Part shown: positions 19,082-28,433 of the stretch, piece by piece
Layout: every line of letters begins with the position of its first letter
Position numbering within the stretch: the first letter of the stretch is position 1
From: Dyella tabacisoli
GTDB lineage: Bacteria; Pseudomonadota; Gammaproteobacteria; Xanthomonadales; Rhodanobacteraceae
Assembly (NCBI RefSeq): GCF_003350925.1
Contig: NZ_KZ857178.1
Coordinates: 45,681 to 109,680, forward strand
Length of the DNA stretch: 64,000 nucleotides
Direction: 5' to 3'
Notes under the pieces: generated by a model
Database searches by the model: none
The model's input: only the letters and a program-made list of their open reading frames with translations
Told to the model about the DNA's origin: nothing
Translations under genes and position numbers: made by a program

Positions 19082-22000
19082 TTACGCCAGTTGGCCACTC
19101 GCCTTCAGCGCACGCTTGGCAGCGCGCCGCTCGCGGCCTGCTGCCTTCTTGATGAGCCGGTCGTGGTTCCACAAATAAATCGCCGGCGTGCTGAGCAAGG
19201 TCAACAGTTGCGATATCAACAGCCCGCCAACGATGGCTATGCCCAGCGGCTGGCGCATTTCCGAGCCGATGCCGAAACCGATCGCCAGCGGCAGCGCCGC
19301 ACCCATCGCGACCAGGGTGGTCATGGTGATCGGGCGAAAGCGCACGATGGCCGCTTCGCGAATGGCTTCGGCTGCCGACAGCCCGCGTTCGCGTTGCGCG
19401 ACCAGGGCGAAGTCGACCATCAGGATGGCGTTTTTCTTGACGATGCCGATCAGCATCAGGATCGCGATGATCGCCATCAATGACAGCGGTGTCTGAGTTA
19501 CCAGCATCGCGAGGAAAGCACCCACACCGGCTGCCGGCAAAGTAGACAGAATGGTCAGCGGATGGCCCAGGCTTTCGTAAAGAATGCCGAGCACGATATA
19601 CATCGCCAAGATCGAACCGATCAGCAGCAATTGAACGTTGGACTGGCTTTCCTGCAGGCGCTGGTTATCGCCGCTATAGCCCAGTTGCACGCCTGCCGGC
19701 AGCCGGGTGTTTTGCACCGCCTGCTCGATCAATTGCATGCCGCGGTCTTGGGTGATGCCGGGGGCCAGGTTATAGAAGATCTGTGCGGCTTCGAGCTGAT
19801 CGCTGTGAATGACCAGCGATGGGGTGATGTTCGATTCGATGCGCGCTACCGCGGACAGTGGAATCATCCGGCCTTGGCGGCTGCGCACATAGGTGTTCAA
19901 CAAGGTTTCAGGGCTCAACGAATGTTCGGCCGACGAGGTGAGCACCACCCAATACTGATTGATGTCCGAGTAAATGATCGATACCTGGTTTTGACCGAAA
20001 GCGTTGTACAGCGCCGAATCGATCATGCCCATGCCGATTTGCAGGCGATCGGCGGCGATGCGGTCCACTTTCAGCATTTGTTGCTTGCCGAGACTGTCGT
20101 AATCGCTGCTGACTTCGCGAAATTCCTTCATCGTGCGCATCACCTTGGTGAGCTTGAACACCCAGGGTTGCAGGTCGATGTTGTTGCTGCTTATGAGCTG
20201 AAAACTCGGGCCACCGCCGTCGCCTTCGTTGAAAAAGCCCATGGCATTGAGCGAGACACGCAGCTCTGGCAGTGCGTTGTAGGCCTTGGACAACCGCGTA
20301 ATGACCTGTTTGACGGAGTCGTGCCGCTGGTCAGGACCGTGGCCGAGCGGCTTGAGGTCAACGAACATAGTCGCGAGATTGCCGACATTGCCACCGGCGC
20401 GGTCGCTGCCGAGAAAGGTAGTTACATCCAGTACCGCCGGGTCGGCTTGCATGATCTTGGCCGCACGCTGAGCGCGCTCGGCCATCAGCGTCGGCGAAAT
20501 ATTGGCATCGGCGTTGATATTGCCCTGGATCATGCCGATGTCTTCCTCGGGCATGAAGTTGGCACCGGCGGTACTCATCACGGCGATAGCCAGGCCTACG
20601 GTGCCGATAAGCAAGATCAACGGCTGCCAACGCATCAAGCGGCGGTGACGCATGGCCCAATCGAGCGCCCGTTCGTAGATACCTTGCAGGCGGCGGTCGA
20701 AGCGCTCCAGCGCACGCTCCATGCGCCCCGGCGCGCGCGCGCCGGGTGGTTCGAATTTCAGAAAATAGCCGCACAACGCCGGGGTAAGCGTGAGCGAGAC
20801 CAGCGCCGAAATCACCACGGCCGCGGCCAGGGTCACTGAGAATTCGCGCAGCAGCATGACCAGGATGTTGTTGCCGAACAGTAGCGGCGCGAACACCGCG
20901 ATCAGCGACAAGGTGATCGACACGACGGTAAAGCCGATCTCGCGCATGCCGTTCAAGGCCGCGGTCAAAGGCGGCTGGCCGTGTTCGATATGGCGCACGA
21001 TGTTTTCGATCACCACGATCGCATCGTCCACCACAAAGCCGATACACAGCACCAGCGCCACCAACGACAAGGTATTGAGCGTGTAGCCAAGCGCCCACAT
21101 CACTACGAAGGCGCCGGCCAACGACAGCGGCACGCTGAGCATGGCGATCAAGGTCGGCCGCAGTCGGCGCAAGAAAACCAGCATCACCACCGCCACCATA
21201 GCAACGCTAATCAGCAGGGCGATCTGCACTTCGCGCAGCGCCGACTTGGTGGTCTGGGTGAGGTCAAAGATCGGGGTAATTTGCAGATCGGCCGGTAGCC
21301 AGGCCCGAAACTCAGGCAACTTGGCGCGAATGGCCTCGGCGACGGCGACGGCGTTGGCCTCGGAGCGCCGGGTAATGCGCACACTCACCGAGCGTGTGCT
21401 GTTGAACCAGGCCGCCTGGTACTCGTCTTGCTGGCCGCTCTCCACCGTCGCTACATCCGCGAGCCGAATCGAGTGGCCGTTTTTTGTTCCGATCACCAGT
21501 CGAGCGAATTCTTCGGGGTTATGCAATGCGTCATTGGCGGTGACCGTCATCTGGCTGAGGCCATTGCTCAAGGTGCCCTGCGGCGAGGTCACATTGGCCG
21601 CAGACAGCGCGTTGCGCACGTCGTTGGCGGTAAGGCCCATATTGGCCAACGCGCTGTTATTCAACTGCACCCGCACGGCCTTCGGCCGACCGCCGATAAC
21701 GCGTACCTGCGCCACGCCGGGGATTTGCGATATCGCTGGTTTGACCAAGGTATCGGCAAGGTCGAACAGCCGGTCCGGCGGCAAACTGGTCGACGTGAGC
21801 GAGAGCAACAAGACCGGCATTTGCGCCGTATCGAATTTGAAGTAGCGCGGCGGCACCGTCATGCTCGTCGGCAGATCGATCGCCGCGGCATTGATCGCCG
21901 CCTGCACATCGCGAGCCAACTTGTCGGTCGATTTACCGTAGTTGAAAAGCAGGCGGATCGAGGTCGAGCCGTCGTTGCTCTCCGAATGCATCTCTTTGAT

Positions 22001-22252
22001 GCCCGGAATGCGCCCCAGATGCCGCTCCAACGGCGCGGCCACGGTAGAAGCCATGGTTTGCGCATTGGCACCGGGTACCTCGGCATACACGGCCATGCCG
22101 GGAAATTTCAGCACCGGCAAGGCCGATACGCCGAGCAGCATGTAGGCACAGATGCCAGCCAGGGTGAGCCCGATGGCAAGCAGGGAGGTGCCGACCGGAC
22201 GGCGAATCATGGGCGCGAAGAAGTTCACGGGCGCGGTGCTCGCGGGGTCCAT
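19082..22252 (-). CDS. RND-family efflux permease (HAE1 type), paralogue 2
   Basis: A 1056-residue RND pump permease closely related to its downstream neighbour over its whole length. It shares the PMIRRPVGTSLLAIGL start, VDDAIVVIEN proton-relay helix, FMPEEDIGMIQGNI loop, VSIIYSDINQYWVVLT porter segment and LIGIVKKNAILMVDFAL. Identity is lowest in the periplasmic loop around residues 640-700, where the glycine-rich insert of the first copy is replaced. Two different permeases that assemble as a mixed trimer are known for MdtBC and MuxBC, and this pair could work the same way. The required periplasmic adaptor is not encoded within several genes on either side. It starts at the ATG at 22252. 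Confidence 0.92.
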   Translation of the reverse strand: MDPASTAPVNFFAPMIRRPVGTSLLAIGLTLAGICAYMLLGVSALPVLKFPGMAVYAEVPGANAQTMASTVAAPLERHLGRIPGIKEMHSESNDGSTSIRLLFNYGKSTDKLARDVQAAINAAAIDLPTSMTVPPRYFKFDTAQMPVLLLSLTSTSLPPDRLFDLADTLVKPAISQIPGVAQVRVIGGRPKAVRVQLNNSALANMGLTANDVRNALSAANVTSPQGTLSNGLSQMTVTANDALHNPEEFARLVIGTKNGHSIRLADVATVESGQQDEYQAAWFNSTRSVSVRITRRSEANAVAVAEAIRAKLPEFRAWLPADLQITPIFDLTQTTKSALREVQIALLISVAMVAVVMLVFLRRLRPTLIAMLSVPLSLAGAFVVMWALGYTLNTLSLVALVLCIGFVVDDAIVVIENIVRHIEHGQPPLTAALNGMREIGFTVVSITLSLIAVFAPLLFGNNILVMLLREFSVTLAAAVVISALVSLTLTPALCGYFLKFEPPGARAPGRMERALERFDRRLQGIYERALDWAMRHRRLMRWQPLILLIGTVGLAIAVMSTAGANFMPEEDIGMIQGNINADANISPTLMAERAQRAAKIMQADPAVLDVTTFLGSDRAGGNVGNLATMFVDLKPLGHGPDQRHDSVKQVITRLSKAYNALPELRVSLNAMGFFNEGDGGGPSFQLISSNNIDLQPWVFKLTKVMRTMKEFREVSSDYDSLGKQQMLKVDRIAADRLQIGMGMIDSALYNAFGQNQVSIIYSDINQYWVVLTSSAEHSLSPETLLNTYVRSRQGRMIPLSAVARIESNITPSLVIHSDQLEAAQIFYNLAPGITQDRGMQLIEQAVQNTRLPAGVQLGYSGDNQRLQESQSNVQLLLIGSILAMYIVLGILYESLGHPLTILSTLPAAGVGAFLAMLVTQTPLSLMAIIAILMLIGIVKKNAILMVDFALVAQRERGLSAAEAIREAAIVRFRPITMTTLVAMGAALPLAIGFGIGSEMRQPLGIAIVGGLLISQLLTLLSTPAIYLWNHDRLIKKAAGRERRAAKRALKASGQLA

Positions 22253-22366
22253 CGGACGAGCCGATGATGGTGTGGATGGCGCTTGGTCATGTTGGCTTTA
22301 TGCCTGCGCGGTGGGGGGTTGTGTAGTGCCGGTAGTACTCCTTTTTGAGATAAGTTGAGGGTTATG

Positions 22367-22403
22367 GCTAGGTTGATCGCCCGCCGCAGGCGATCAACCT
22401 AGC
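22367..22403 (-). repeat. Head fragment of family 2 folded as a perfect hairpin
   Basis: GCTAGGTTGATCGCC pairs perfectly over 15 bases with GGCGATCAACCTAGC around a 7-base loop. Read on the minus strand, its first half and loop match the head of family 2 copies (GGCTAGGTTGTTCGCCTGCG at S4). It lies just downstream of btuB and could act as a 3' end hairpin; no T-tract follows. Nothing else is seen in 22253-22421. Confidence 0.6.
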
Positions 22404-22421
22404 GAAAACAACCGAAGTCAC

Positions 22422-24320
22422 TTAACGCAAAGAAGGGCTATACCGCACCGTCAAAAACCAAGTCCGCCCTGGCTGATTGAAGTAATACACCGTCTCATAC
22501 CGACGATCGAACGCATTCGCCAACCGCGCCTCAACCTGCCAATCCGCGGCGAAGGTATAGCTGGCACGCAAGTCCGTGGTGGCATAACCGCCCAGGCGAT
22601 GCACGTTAGCCAAATCGTCGTAGCGCTTGCCGGCGGCGTTGAAGGTAGCGCCGATGCCGATGTCACCGAAGCGGCGGTCCAGGTCGATACGTGCGGTACG
22701 TTGCGGGCGACGAGCCAGCAGATTACCGTCATTCGCACCGCCGTCGCGATTCTTCGGCTGCTGCAAGGTCAGGTAACCCTGTACCTGCCAGCCGTCCAGT
22801 GTCGTACCGAGCTGAGCTTCCAGGCCGTTGATGCGGGCCTTGCTGATGTTCATCGGGTAGTAGTTGCTGTCTAGCGTAATGAGCTGGTTGATCTGGGTCT
22901 GGTAGGCATTCAACGCCCAGTTCCAGCTATCCAGCTTCTGGCTCAGGCCGAGTTCGGTCGAGTGCGATTTCTCCGGTTTCAGATTCGGATTGCCGCCGCC
23001 ATAGGGGTAATACAAATCGTTGAAGGTCGGCGCGTGGAAGGCGCTGCCCCAGCTTGCGGTGAGGCGCAGGCCGTGGTCGAAGCCATAACCCCAGGAGGCG
23101 CCGCCGGTGGTGTGGTTGCCGAACTGTTCGTTGTGATCGCGACGTACCGATAACTGCACTTCATTACGGCCGAAGGTACCCAGGTACTGTGCGTAGCCGC
23201 CGGTATCGTCGCGCTTTGTGGAGAGATAGGCGGTGTCGCTGGCGATATGTTCCTGCTGCCAATCCACGCCCACGGTGAGCAACTGATTGGTAGCCAGGCT
23301 GATGTCGTTCTGCCATGAGGCCTGATTGCGTCGCGAATTGACATAGCCGGCCGGCACATGGGCGTAGTAGCCGGCGGCATTGAAGAAATCGCCGGCGTAA
23401 TAGCCTTGATAGAAACGGTTCGAGCGGTCGCGATTCTGGCCGACGCCCAGCGTGACCTTCCAGATGTCCAGCGGGCTAAAGCTCAGGTGCGCGCCGGCGA
23501 CGTCTTGTTCGTTCTGCACCAGATTGCCAGCCGCTGGGCTACCGTCGGATTTGATATCGGTTTTGCTGCGCAGCCAGCTAGCTGTCAGCTCGGTACCGTT
23601 GTCCCAGCGATAACCGCCGCTGAAGGCACCGTTCCAATTGCGCATGCCATCCCGATCCGGCTCGTCGACAAAGCAGCCTGCGCCTGCCTCGGCCGCGCCG
23701 ACGCGGCAGGCATTGATGCCGCGCGTGTACTGCCCGTCCAGACTCAGGTTGTACCACGCATGCGTATCACCGCCGGCAAGGCCGACTTGGCCGTCCACGT
23801 AGTGGTTGCTGCCGGTGGATACCCGCAGCGAAGGTGTGAGGCCGCCATCGCGCTGCCCACGCTTGGTGAAGATTTGAATGACGCCACCGATCGCATCGGA
23901 GCCGTACAGACTCGAACGCGGGCCGCGTACCAGTTCGATACGCTCGATTTGATCGACCGGAATCTGCTCGTACGCCGGCAGATCGAAGTTGACGTTGCCG
24001 ACCCGCACGCCATCGATCAAGACCAAGGTATGCGTCGAGTTGGTGCCACGGAGAAACATCGAGGTCTGCTGACCCAGGCCACCCGCTTGCGCGACGGTGA
24101 CGCCCGGCAAGCCAATGAGCAGATCGGTAACCGACACCGGTTGCAGCCGTTCGATGTCTTCGCGCGTAATCACGGTAACCGAGGCCAGGGCCTCATCTGT
24201 GGTGATCGCGGTACGTGTTGCGGTGACCAAGACCGTGGGCAGCGCCGTGGTGTTTGGATCAGCCGCATAGGCAGCCATCGTGCAGGACAGCAGTGCCGTC
24301 GCCAGCAGAGTCTTTTTCAT
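22422..24320 (-). CDS. btuB: TonB-dependent vitamin B12 receptor BtuB
   Basis: An outer-membrane cobalamin transporter of about 632 residues. A signal peptide (MKKTLLATALLSCTMAAYAA) is followed by the TonB box region (LPTVLVTATRT), the plug domain (VTVITREDIERL; MFLRGTNSTHTLVLIDGVRVG; IELVRGPRSSLYGSDAIGGVIQIFTKRG) and a 22-strand barrel with NLKPEKSHSTELGL. The start at 24320 is chosen for the signal peptide; seven upstream in-frame codons are dispensable. A cobalamin riboswitch lies in the leader, which settles the substrate. The product ends RYSPSLR, lacking the usual C-terminal aromatic residue of outer-membrane barrels. Confidence 0.94.
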   Translation of the reverse strand: MKKTLLATALLSCTMAAYAADPNTTALPTVLVTATRTAITTDEALASVTVITREDIERLQPVSVTDLLIGLPGVTVAQAGGLGQQTSMFLRGTNSTHTLVLIDGVRVGNVNFDLPAYEQIPVDQIERIELVRGPRSSLYGSDAIGGVIQIFTKRGQRDGGLTPSLRVSTGSNHYVDGQVGLAGGDTHAWYNLSLDGQYTRGINACRVGAAEAGAGCFVDEPDRDGMRNWNGAFSGGYRWDNGTELTASWLRSKTDIKSDGSPAAGNLVQNEQDVAGAHLSFSPLDIWKVTLGVGQNRDRSNRFYQGYYAGDFFNAAGYYAHVPAGYVNSRRNQASWQNDISLATNQLLTVGVDWQQEHIASDTAYLSTKRDDTGGYAQYLGTFGRNEVQLSVRRDHNEQFGNHTTGGASWGYGFDHGLRLTASWGSAFHAPTFNDLYYPYGGGNPNLKPEKSHSTELGLSQKLDSWNWALNAYQTQINQLITLDSNYYPMNISKARINGLEAQLGTTLDGWQVQGYLTLQQPKNRDGGANDGNLLARRPQRTARIDLDRRFGDIGIGATFNAAGKRYDDLANVHRLGGYATTDLRASYTFAADWQVEARLANAFDRRYETVYYFNQPGRTWFLTVRYSPSLR

Positions 24321-24440
24321 GATTTTGTTACCCCGAAGCATCTATGGATAGGCGACGCGACGGAGGGCAGCGCAGAACGACGGCAAGCGACTTACGCTTG
24401 TCACGTGGTTCGGCCTCGCCCACCGCGAGCCACCAATGAG

Positions 24441-24644
24441 TCATTCGGGCCGGTCTCCGGGCTTGCGAGTTGCACACGGTGAGCCGCGTGCCGGTACAGC
24501 GCCTTCCCATGCTCGATCGAGCACAGTGGCCATCGCTGTCTGTATCTCTCGCTTACCCGTTGCGGGGGCAGCGCCGGCATCGCACCGGCTTCCCGTTTCA
24601 TCCCATGGTCGAAAAGCCGTGGGACACCCGAAACAGGCGGCACC
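24441..24644 (-). ncRNA. Cobalamin riboswitch
   Basis: Read on the minus strand, the leader contains the conserved core GGGAAGCCGGTG, then GCTGCCCCCGCAAC and GGTAAGC. The B12-box core GCCACTG follows (24524-24530), and the closing segment is AAGCCCGGAGACCGGCCC. These appear in the correct order over about 200 bases, ending about 120 bases before the btuB start. Adenosylcobalamin or another cobalamin would be expected to lower btuB expression, probably by hiding the ribosome-binding site. No obvious terminator is seen in the 120-base gap. Confidence 0.95.
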
Positions 24645-24693
24645 CTAGCTTTTACTGGGGGGTAATGCAATGGAAGGTGTCGTGTGTAGCGAG

Positions 24694-24722
24694 GCTTGGC
24701 CTCCCGCTCTGGGAGGCCAAGC
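24694..24722 (-). terminator. 12-bp hairpin after the large TonB receptor gene
   Basis: GCTTGGCCTCCC pairs perfectly with GGGAGGCCAAGC around a 5-base loop, 10 bases beyond the stop codon of the receptor gene on the minus strand. No T-tract follows, so it may be a processing or stability hairpin. Confidence 0.6.
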
Positions 24723-24731
24723 GGTAGACGC

Positions 24732-27503
24732 TTACTTGAACGCGTACCTGGCACCGATCGTGTAGTACCGGCCGATGGCACCGCTCGAATGCAGCGGGTT
24801 GTAACCCATGGCGCCATACGTCAACGGGTCCAGCGGGGCAGTCTTGTCAAACGCGTTCTGGATCGAACCGAAGATCTCCCATGCCTCGGCTGGCTTCCAG
24901 CGGCCAGTTAGATCCACCGTATAGAACGAAGGGATTTTGCAGCCGTTTGGAGCGGGAGAGCCATCGGCAAACGTGTTGGCGCAAACATCGCCTTTGAAGC
25001 GGATGTTCTTAAAGCTGCCGATGTAATTCACTACCGCACCGAAGGTAAAGGTATTGATGTCCCAGGTCGCGCCGAAGTTGATGCGATCTTTAGGTGTGCC
25101 GATGCAGTTGGTGGTATCGCAATTGCCGTGCGTGCCGGCGTACTGCCGGGTAATGCCCTGATCTTTGCGCTCGAACGAGTTGACCCGGCTCCATTGCAGG
25201 TCAAGCCTTAAGCGGCCGTACTCGCCCATTTCAAAGCGCTGGCGCACATCAAGGTCGATACCGCGTACCGTAGTGGAAGCGGAGTTGATATAGCCGACGC
25301 TCGTCGCCATCAGGGTGCCGCTATTGGGGATGCCAGGCAGGTTGTTATCGCTGCGTGTCACATTGCCAGCTAAGATCGCCGCCGCCGTATCACCTTGGTT
25401 GATTTCGTTGCTGCGCTTGATCCGCCAAGCGTCGATGGTCAGTGAGGTGGTGGGGGTTGGATCCAATACGAGACCCAAGGTGTAACTCTTCGATTCCTCG
25501 GGTTTCAAGTTCGGGTTGGGCGAAGTGATGATGGCGATGGCGGCGTTGCAATCAGCCTGGGTGGCAATGCCACCAGGTACCGGCGTACCGTTCGGGCAGC
25601 GCACCGGGTCCTGGGCGTTGCTAAAGGCAGCCAGGCCACCCTTGCCCGACTCGGCCGGGTTCGGCGCGCGGAAGCCCTCCGCATAGGTAGCACGTAGCGC
25701 GACCCATTCGGCAGGCGTCCATTTGATACCCACTTTAGGCGTGGTCGAGCTGTCACCGTGCCGGTAGGCATCCACACGCATCGCGGCGGACAACTCCACC
25801 GTCTTCAAGACCGGCGCCACCAATTCCACATAGGCGGCCCCGACCTGCTGCACACCGCGATAGGAAGAAAAGCCAAGGCCGATGATGTCGCCGATATCGG
25901 TATACGTTTGTGGCGACAACGAAACGGATTGACGCCGATATTCACCACCGATCGACAGGCCCAGCGAGCCGCCGGGTAGATCCATCAGCGAACGCGACAC
26001 CCGGCCATCGATAGAGTCCAGCTTACTGGCGGCATCGGCCTGGATAGCCGGTGAGATGTAGTCGTATAGCGCACGGCTATTCAGATAGGAGTTTTGACCG
26101 ATGCGCCAGTAGCCGACCGGGCTGTTGGGATCGGTCAGTGCAGTTCTGACATGGCTATAGCGCAGGAAATTATGCCGCTCATTGGTCATGCTGGTTTCGG
26201 AGTGCAAATAGCCGACGTCGTAATCCCACTCGCCAAAGCTGCCTTTGATACCCACCAGGAAACGATAGAAATCGTTGTCGGTAAGGATGGTGCGCGGGCC
26301 GACGTCGAATGCGGCATAGCGCAGCCTGGCCGGCACACCTAGCGGATTATCGGGATGGTTGGCGCCAAGCACGACGGCACCTGGACCGCTGCTGGCATTG
26401 ACTGGCCCGCCCGGATATCCCCAGGTACCCGATACGCCCGAAGGCGTGGTGTGAAACTTGGTTTGCTTGTTCGAATAGCCAAACTCGCTGTACAACTCGG
26501 CGTGGTCGGAAAGGGCATAGCTGCCACGTACGAAGAAGTTGATGGTCTTGTCGTTCGGCGTCAGGGAGCGGAATTGACCGGCCTGCCAGAGGCAGCCGCC
26601 GCCCGGATCGACCGGGGTAATCTGAGAAAACGTCGAGCAGCCAGGCAGCGACTTATAAATGCCGGTTGCCGGATTGCGGATTGAACCCACAGGCGAACTG
26701 CTTGCAACGGTGCCGCCACCGGTGATCGCACCGGCTAGATTCTGGCTGCTCGTGATGTTGTAGCCCCAGGGACGCAAGTCGCCGGTACCGATCCAATCGC
26801 GATCAGTACGATCGCGGACCAGCATCTCTTCGGTCTTGGTGCCTTCAAGGCTGAAGAAAACGTTGTAGCGATCTTTCGCCAGATCGCCCATGCCTGCGGT
26901 GATCGAGCCTTTCCACTGATTGCCGTCACCCGAGTCGGACACGCCATAAGAGCCCTTTATCACGGCTCCAGTGAAATCCTTACGTAGGATGACATTCACC
27001 ACGCCGGCGATCGCATCCGAGCCGTAAATCGCCGAGGCGCCGTCTTTCAACACTTCGATGCGATCGACAGCTTCCATCGGAATCGTACTGAGATCAGTGA
27101 ACACCTTTTGTCCATCGTCGGCGAGACCGAACGGCGCCATGCGCCGGCCGTTCAACAGCACCAGAGTCGAGCCGGCGCCGAGGCCGCGCAGCGAAATACC
27201 GGTACCGCCACCGGCAAAGCCGTTACCGAAGGTTTTCGGAATCGAGCCGGCGCCATCGGAGGTCAACGTCTGCAAATACTCGGCGATGGTCGCCTTGCCG
27301 CTGCGCTCTATTTCCTGGCGCGAAATCACCTGGACCGGCGAAGCCGTTTCCGTATCGATGCGTGGAATATTGGATCCCGTAACAACGATGCGGTCCAGGG
27401 TTTTAGCTGTTTCTTGCGCTGTCGCCGTACTGGCGAATGCCGCACAACCTGCTATCAGCGCGACGACGATCGAGTCGCGCAATGTCGTTGTCTTGAAGTT
27501 CAC
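24732..27503 (-). CDS. TonB-dependent receptor, large, substrate unknown
   Basis: An outer-membrane receptor of about 923 residues. The N-terminal signal peptide (VVALIAGCAAFASTATAQ) is followed by a TonB box-like LDRIVVTGSNIPR. The plug domain has SPVQVISRQEIERSG, ISLRGLGAGSTLVLLNGRRM and IEVLKDGASAIYGSDAIAGV, typical of the Xanthomonas/Caulobacter class with long barrels. The GTG at 27503 follows GGGGAGAGG and is preferred over an upstream TTG. The protein ends YTIGARYAFK, nearly the usual terminal pattern. Its long AT-rich upstream region suggests tight regulation. Carbohydrate, peptide or iron-chelate uptake are all possible and the neighbours do not decide it. Confidence 0.9.
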   Translation of the reverse strand: MNFKTTTLRDSIVVALIAGCAAFASTATAQETAKTLDRIVVTGSNIPRIDTETASPVQVISRQEIERSGKATIAEYLQTLTSDGAGSIPKTFGNGFAGGGTGISLRGLGAGSTLVLLNGRRMAPFGLADDGQKVFTDLSTIPMEAVDRIEVLKDGASAIYGSDAIAGVVNVILRKDFTGAVIKGSYGVSDSGDGNQWKGSITAGMGDLAKDRYNVFFSLEGTKTEEMLVRDRTDRDWIGTGDLRPWGYNITSSQNLAGAITGGGTVASSSPVGSIRNPATGIYKSLPGCSTFSQITPVDPGGGCLWQAGQFRSLTPNDKTINFFVRGSYALSDHAELYSEFGYSNKQTKFHTTPSGVSGTWGYPGGPVNASSGPGAVVLGANHPDNPLGVPARLRYAAFDVGPRTILTDNDFYRFLVGIKGSFGEWDYDVGYLHSETSMTNERHNFLRYSHVRTALTDPNSPVGYWRIGQNSYLNSRALYDYISPAIQADAASKLDSIDGRVSRSLMDLPGGSLGLSIGGEYRRQSVSLSPQTYTDIGDIIGLGFSSYRGVQQVGAAYVELVAPVLKTVELSAAMRVDAYRHGDSSTTPKVGIKWTPAEWVALRATYAEGFRAPNPAESGKGGLAAFSNAQDPVRCPNGTPVPGGIATQADCNAAIAIITSPNPNLKPEESKSYTLGLVLDPTPTTSLTIDAWRIKRSNEINQGDTAAAILAGNVTRSDNNLPGIPNSGTLMATSVGYINSASTTVRGIDLDVRQRFEMGEYGRLRLDLQWSRVNSFERKDQGITRQYAGTHGNCDTTNCIGTPKDRINFGATWDINTFTFGAVVNYIGSFKNIRFKGDVCANTFADGSPAPNGCKIPSFYTVDLTGRWKPAEAWEIFGSIQNAFDKTAPLDPLTYGAMGYNPLHSSGAIGRYYTIGARYAFK

Positions 27504-27730
27504 TTCACCTCTCCCCAAAGAATGAATGTCCCGAAGTCATTCCAGCATCCTTGCGATGCATAGGGCGAAATGATTTGCCCCAACGGATGGTATGCGCCAT
27601 TTACATAAAAATCATAGTGGTCTGCGTAATTAGGGCCATTAACTGCGAGCATGAATAGGCGGTTATATGACTTCTGTTTTCATGCCCTTGATGATGGCCT
27701 ATATCATTAAAAACATTGATATTTAAGTTA

Positions 27731-27749
27731 TTGCGATTAATAATCGCAA
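27731..27749. promoter_or_regulatory. 19-bp perfect palindrome, probable operator
   Basis: TTGCGATTA and TAATCGCAA are perfect inverted repeats around one A. The size and symmetry fit a dimeric repressor or activator site, about 230 bp before the minus-strand receptor start. The cognate protein is unknown. Confidence 0.55.
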
Positions 27750-27776
27750 GCTTCGCGCAAGTTATATGCAAGCTTC
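27746..27776. promoter_or_regulatory. Direct repeat GCAAGCTTC at 22-bp spacing
   Basis: GCAAGCTTC occurs at 27746-27754 and 27768-27776. The 22-bp spacing places both on the same face of the helix. The first copy overlaps the right arm of the palindrome. Confidence 0.4.
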
Positions 27777-28433
27777 AAGAAGGTTATCTGGAAAGCTTTC
27801 TCATTGGATTAATTTTGAGACAAAAAAGTTACACCTCTAGATAATGCGGTGGTGCAACAAACCACTTGATTAGACGGTAATAAGCCAAAGCTCTGCGCTT
27901 TAATAAGCACTGACTTCCTTGATGGGCCAAGGGGTGCGGGGATGGAGATGGCAAGCATCGTGACTGCCCGCGGTGGTTCCATAAGGCATCACTAAACCGG
28001 TTTGTGGCCGCCCGATCAGTCGCTGCAACGCTCCTGTTCGGTGCCAGGACGAGCATCCAATTCGCAAGTAAATTCGCTCATCCATTAAGCATCCGTTTAG
28101 CTATCGATATCCACACCCATGGCGCGGGCCAGTCGGTGCCTTTGGGCAGCAACTATCTGGTTTCGTAAAATTTTACAGGCGAAGTGCAACGCCGTCGCGA
28201 TGCCGCGTCGACGTTACAACGCCATGAAGGTCATTGGTTTTTTTGTTGACTTATTCTTTACATGCCCCCTAAGGTCGGCGGGCGGATCGCGAGAACTTAC
28301 GAAAACAGCCGAGGCACGGAGGGATGCCACGGCGGTTTATCCGGTGCAAGCAGCTAAGCCGTCGTAAGCCCGCGCTTCGCCATTGGGCGCCACTGCGCTC
28401 GTCTGCTTTGAACCGCTTCGGGGAGAGTTATCG

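Larger units (their letters stand above)
27504..28433. promoter_or_regulatory. Shared AT-rich control region of two divergent TonB receptor genes
   Basis: About 930 bp without a supportable gene. The left third (27590-27840) is strikingly AT-rich compared with the rest of the window. It contains a 19-bp palindrome (27731-27749) and a direct repeat at 22-bp spacing (27746-27776). The right part is GC-rich and includes a TTGACT at about 28243 without a convincing -10 partner. Small open frames here (for example 27829-28056, minus strand) look random. Confidence 0.5.

Noticed and set aside
24388-24400. CACGTG near 24394, and others near 18130 and 47600, as parS sites
   Set aside because: The flanks do not match the GTTTCACGTGAAAC-type consensus and they are far from parAB.
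27829-28056. A 75-codon frame in the receptor control region
   Set aside because: No ribosome-binding site, no recognisable motif and unlike neighbouring codon use.
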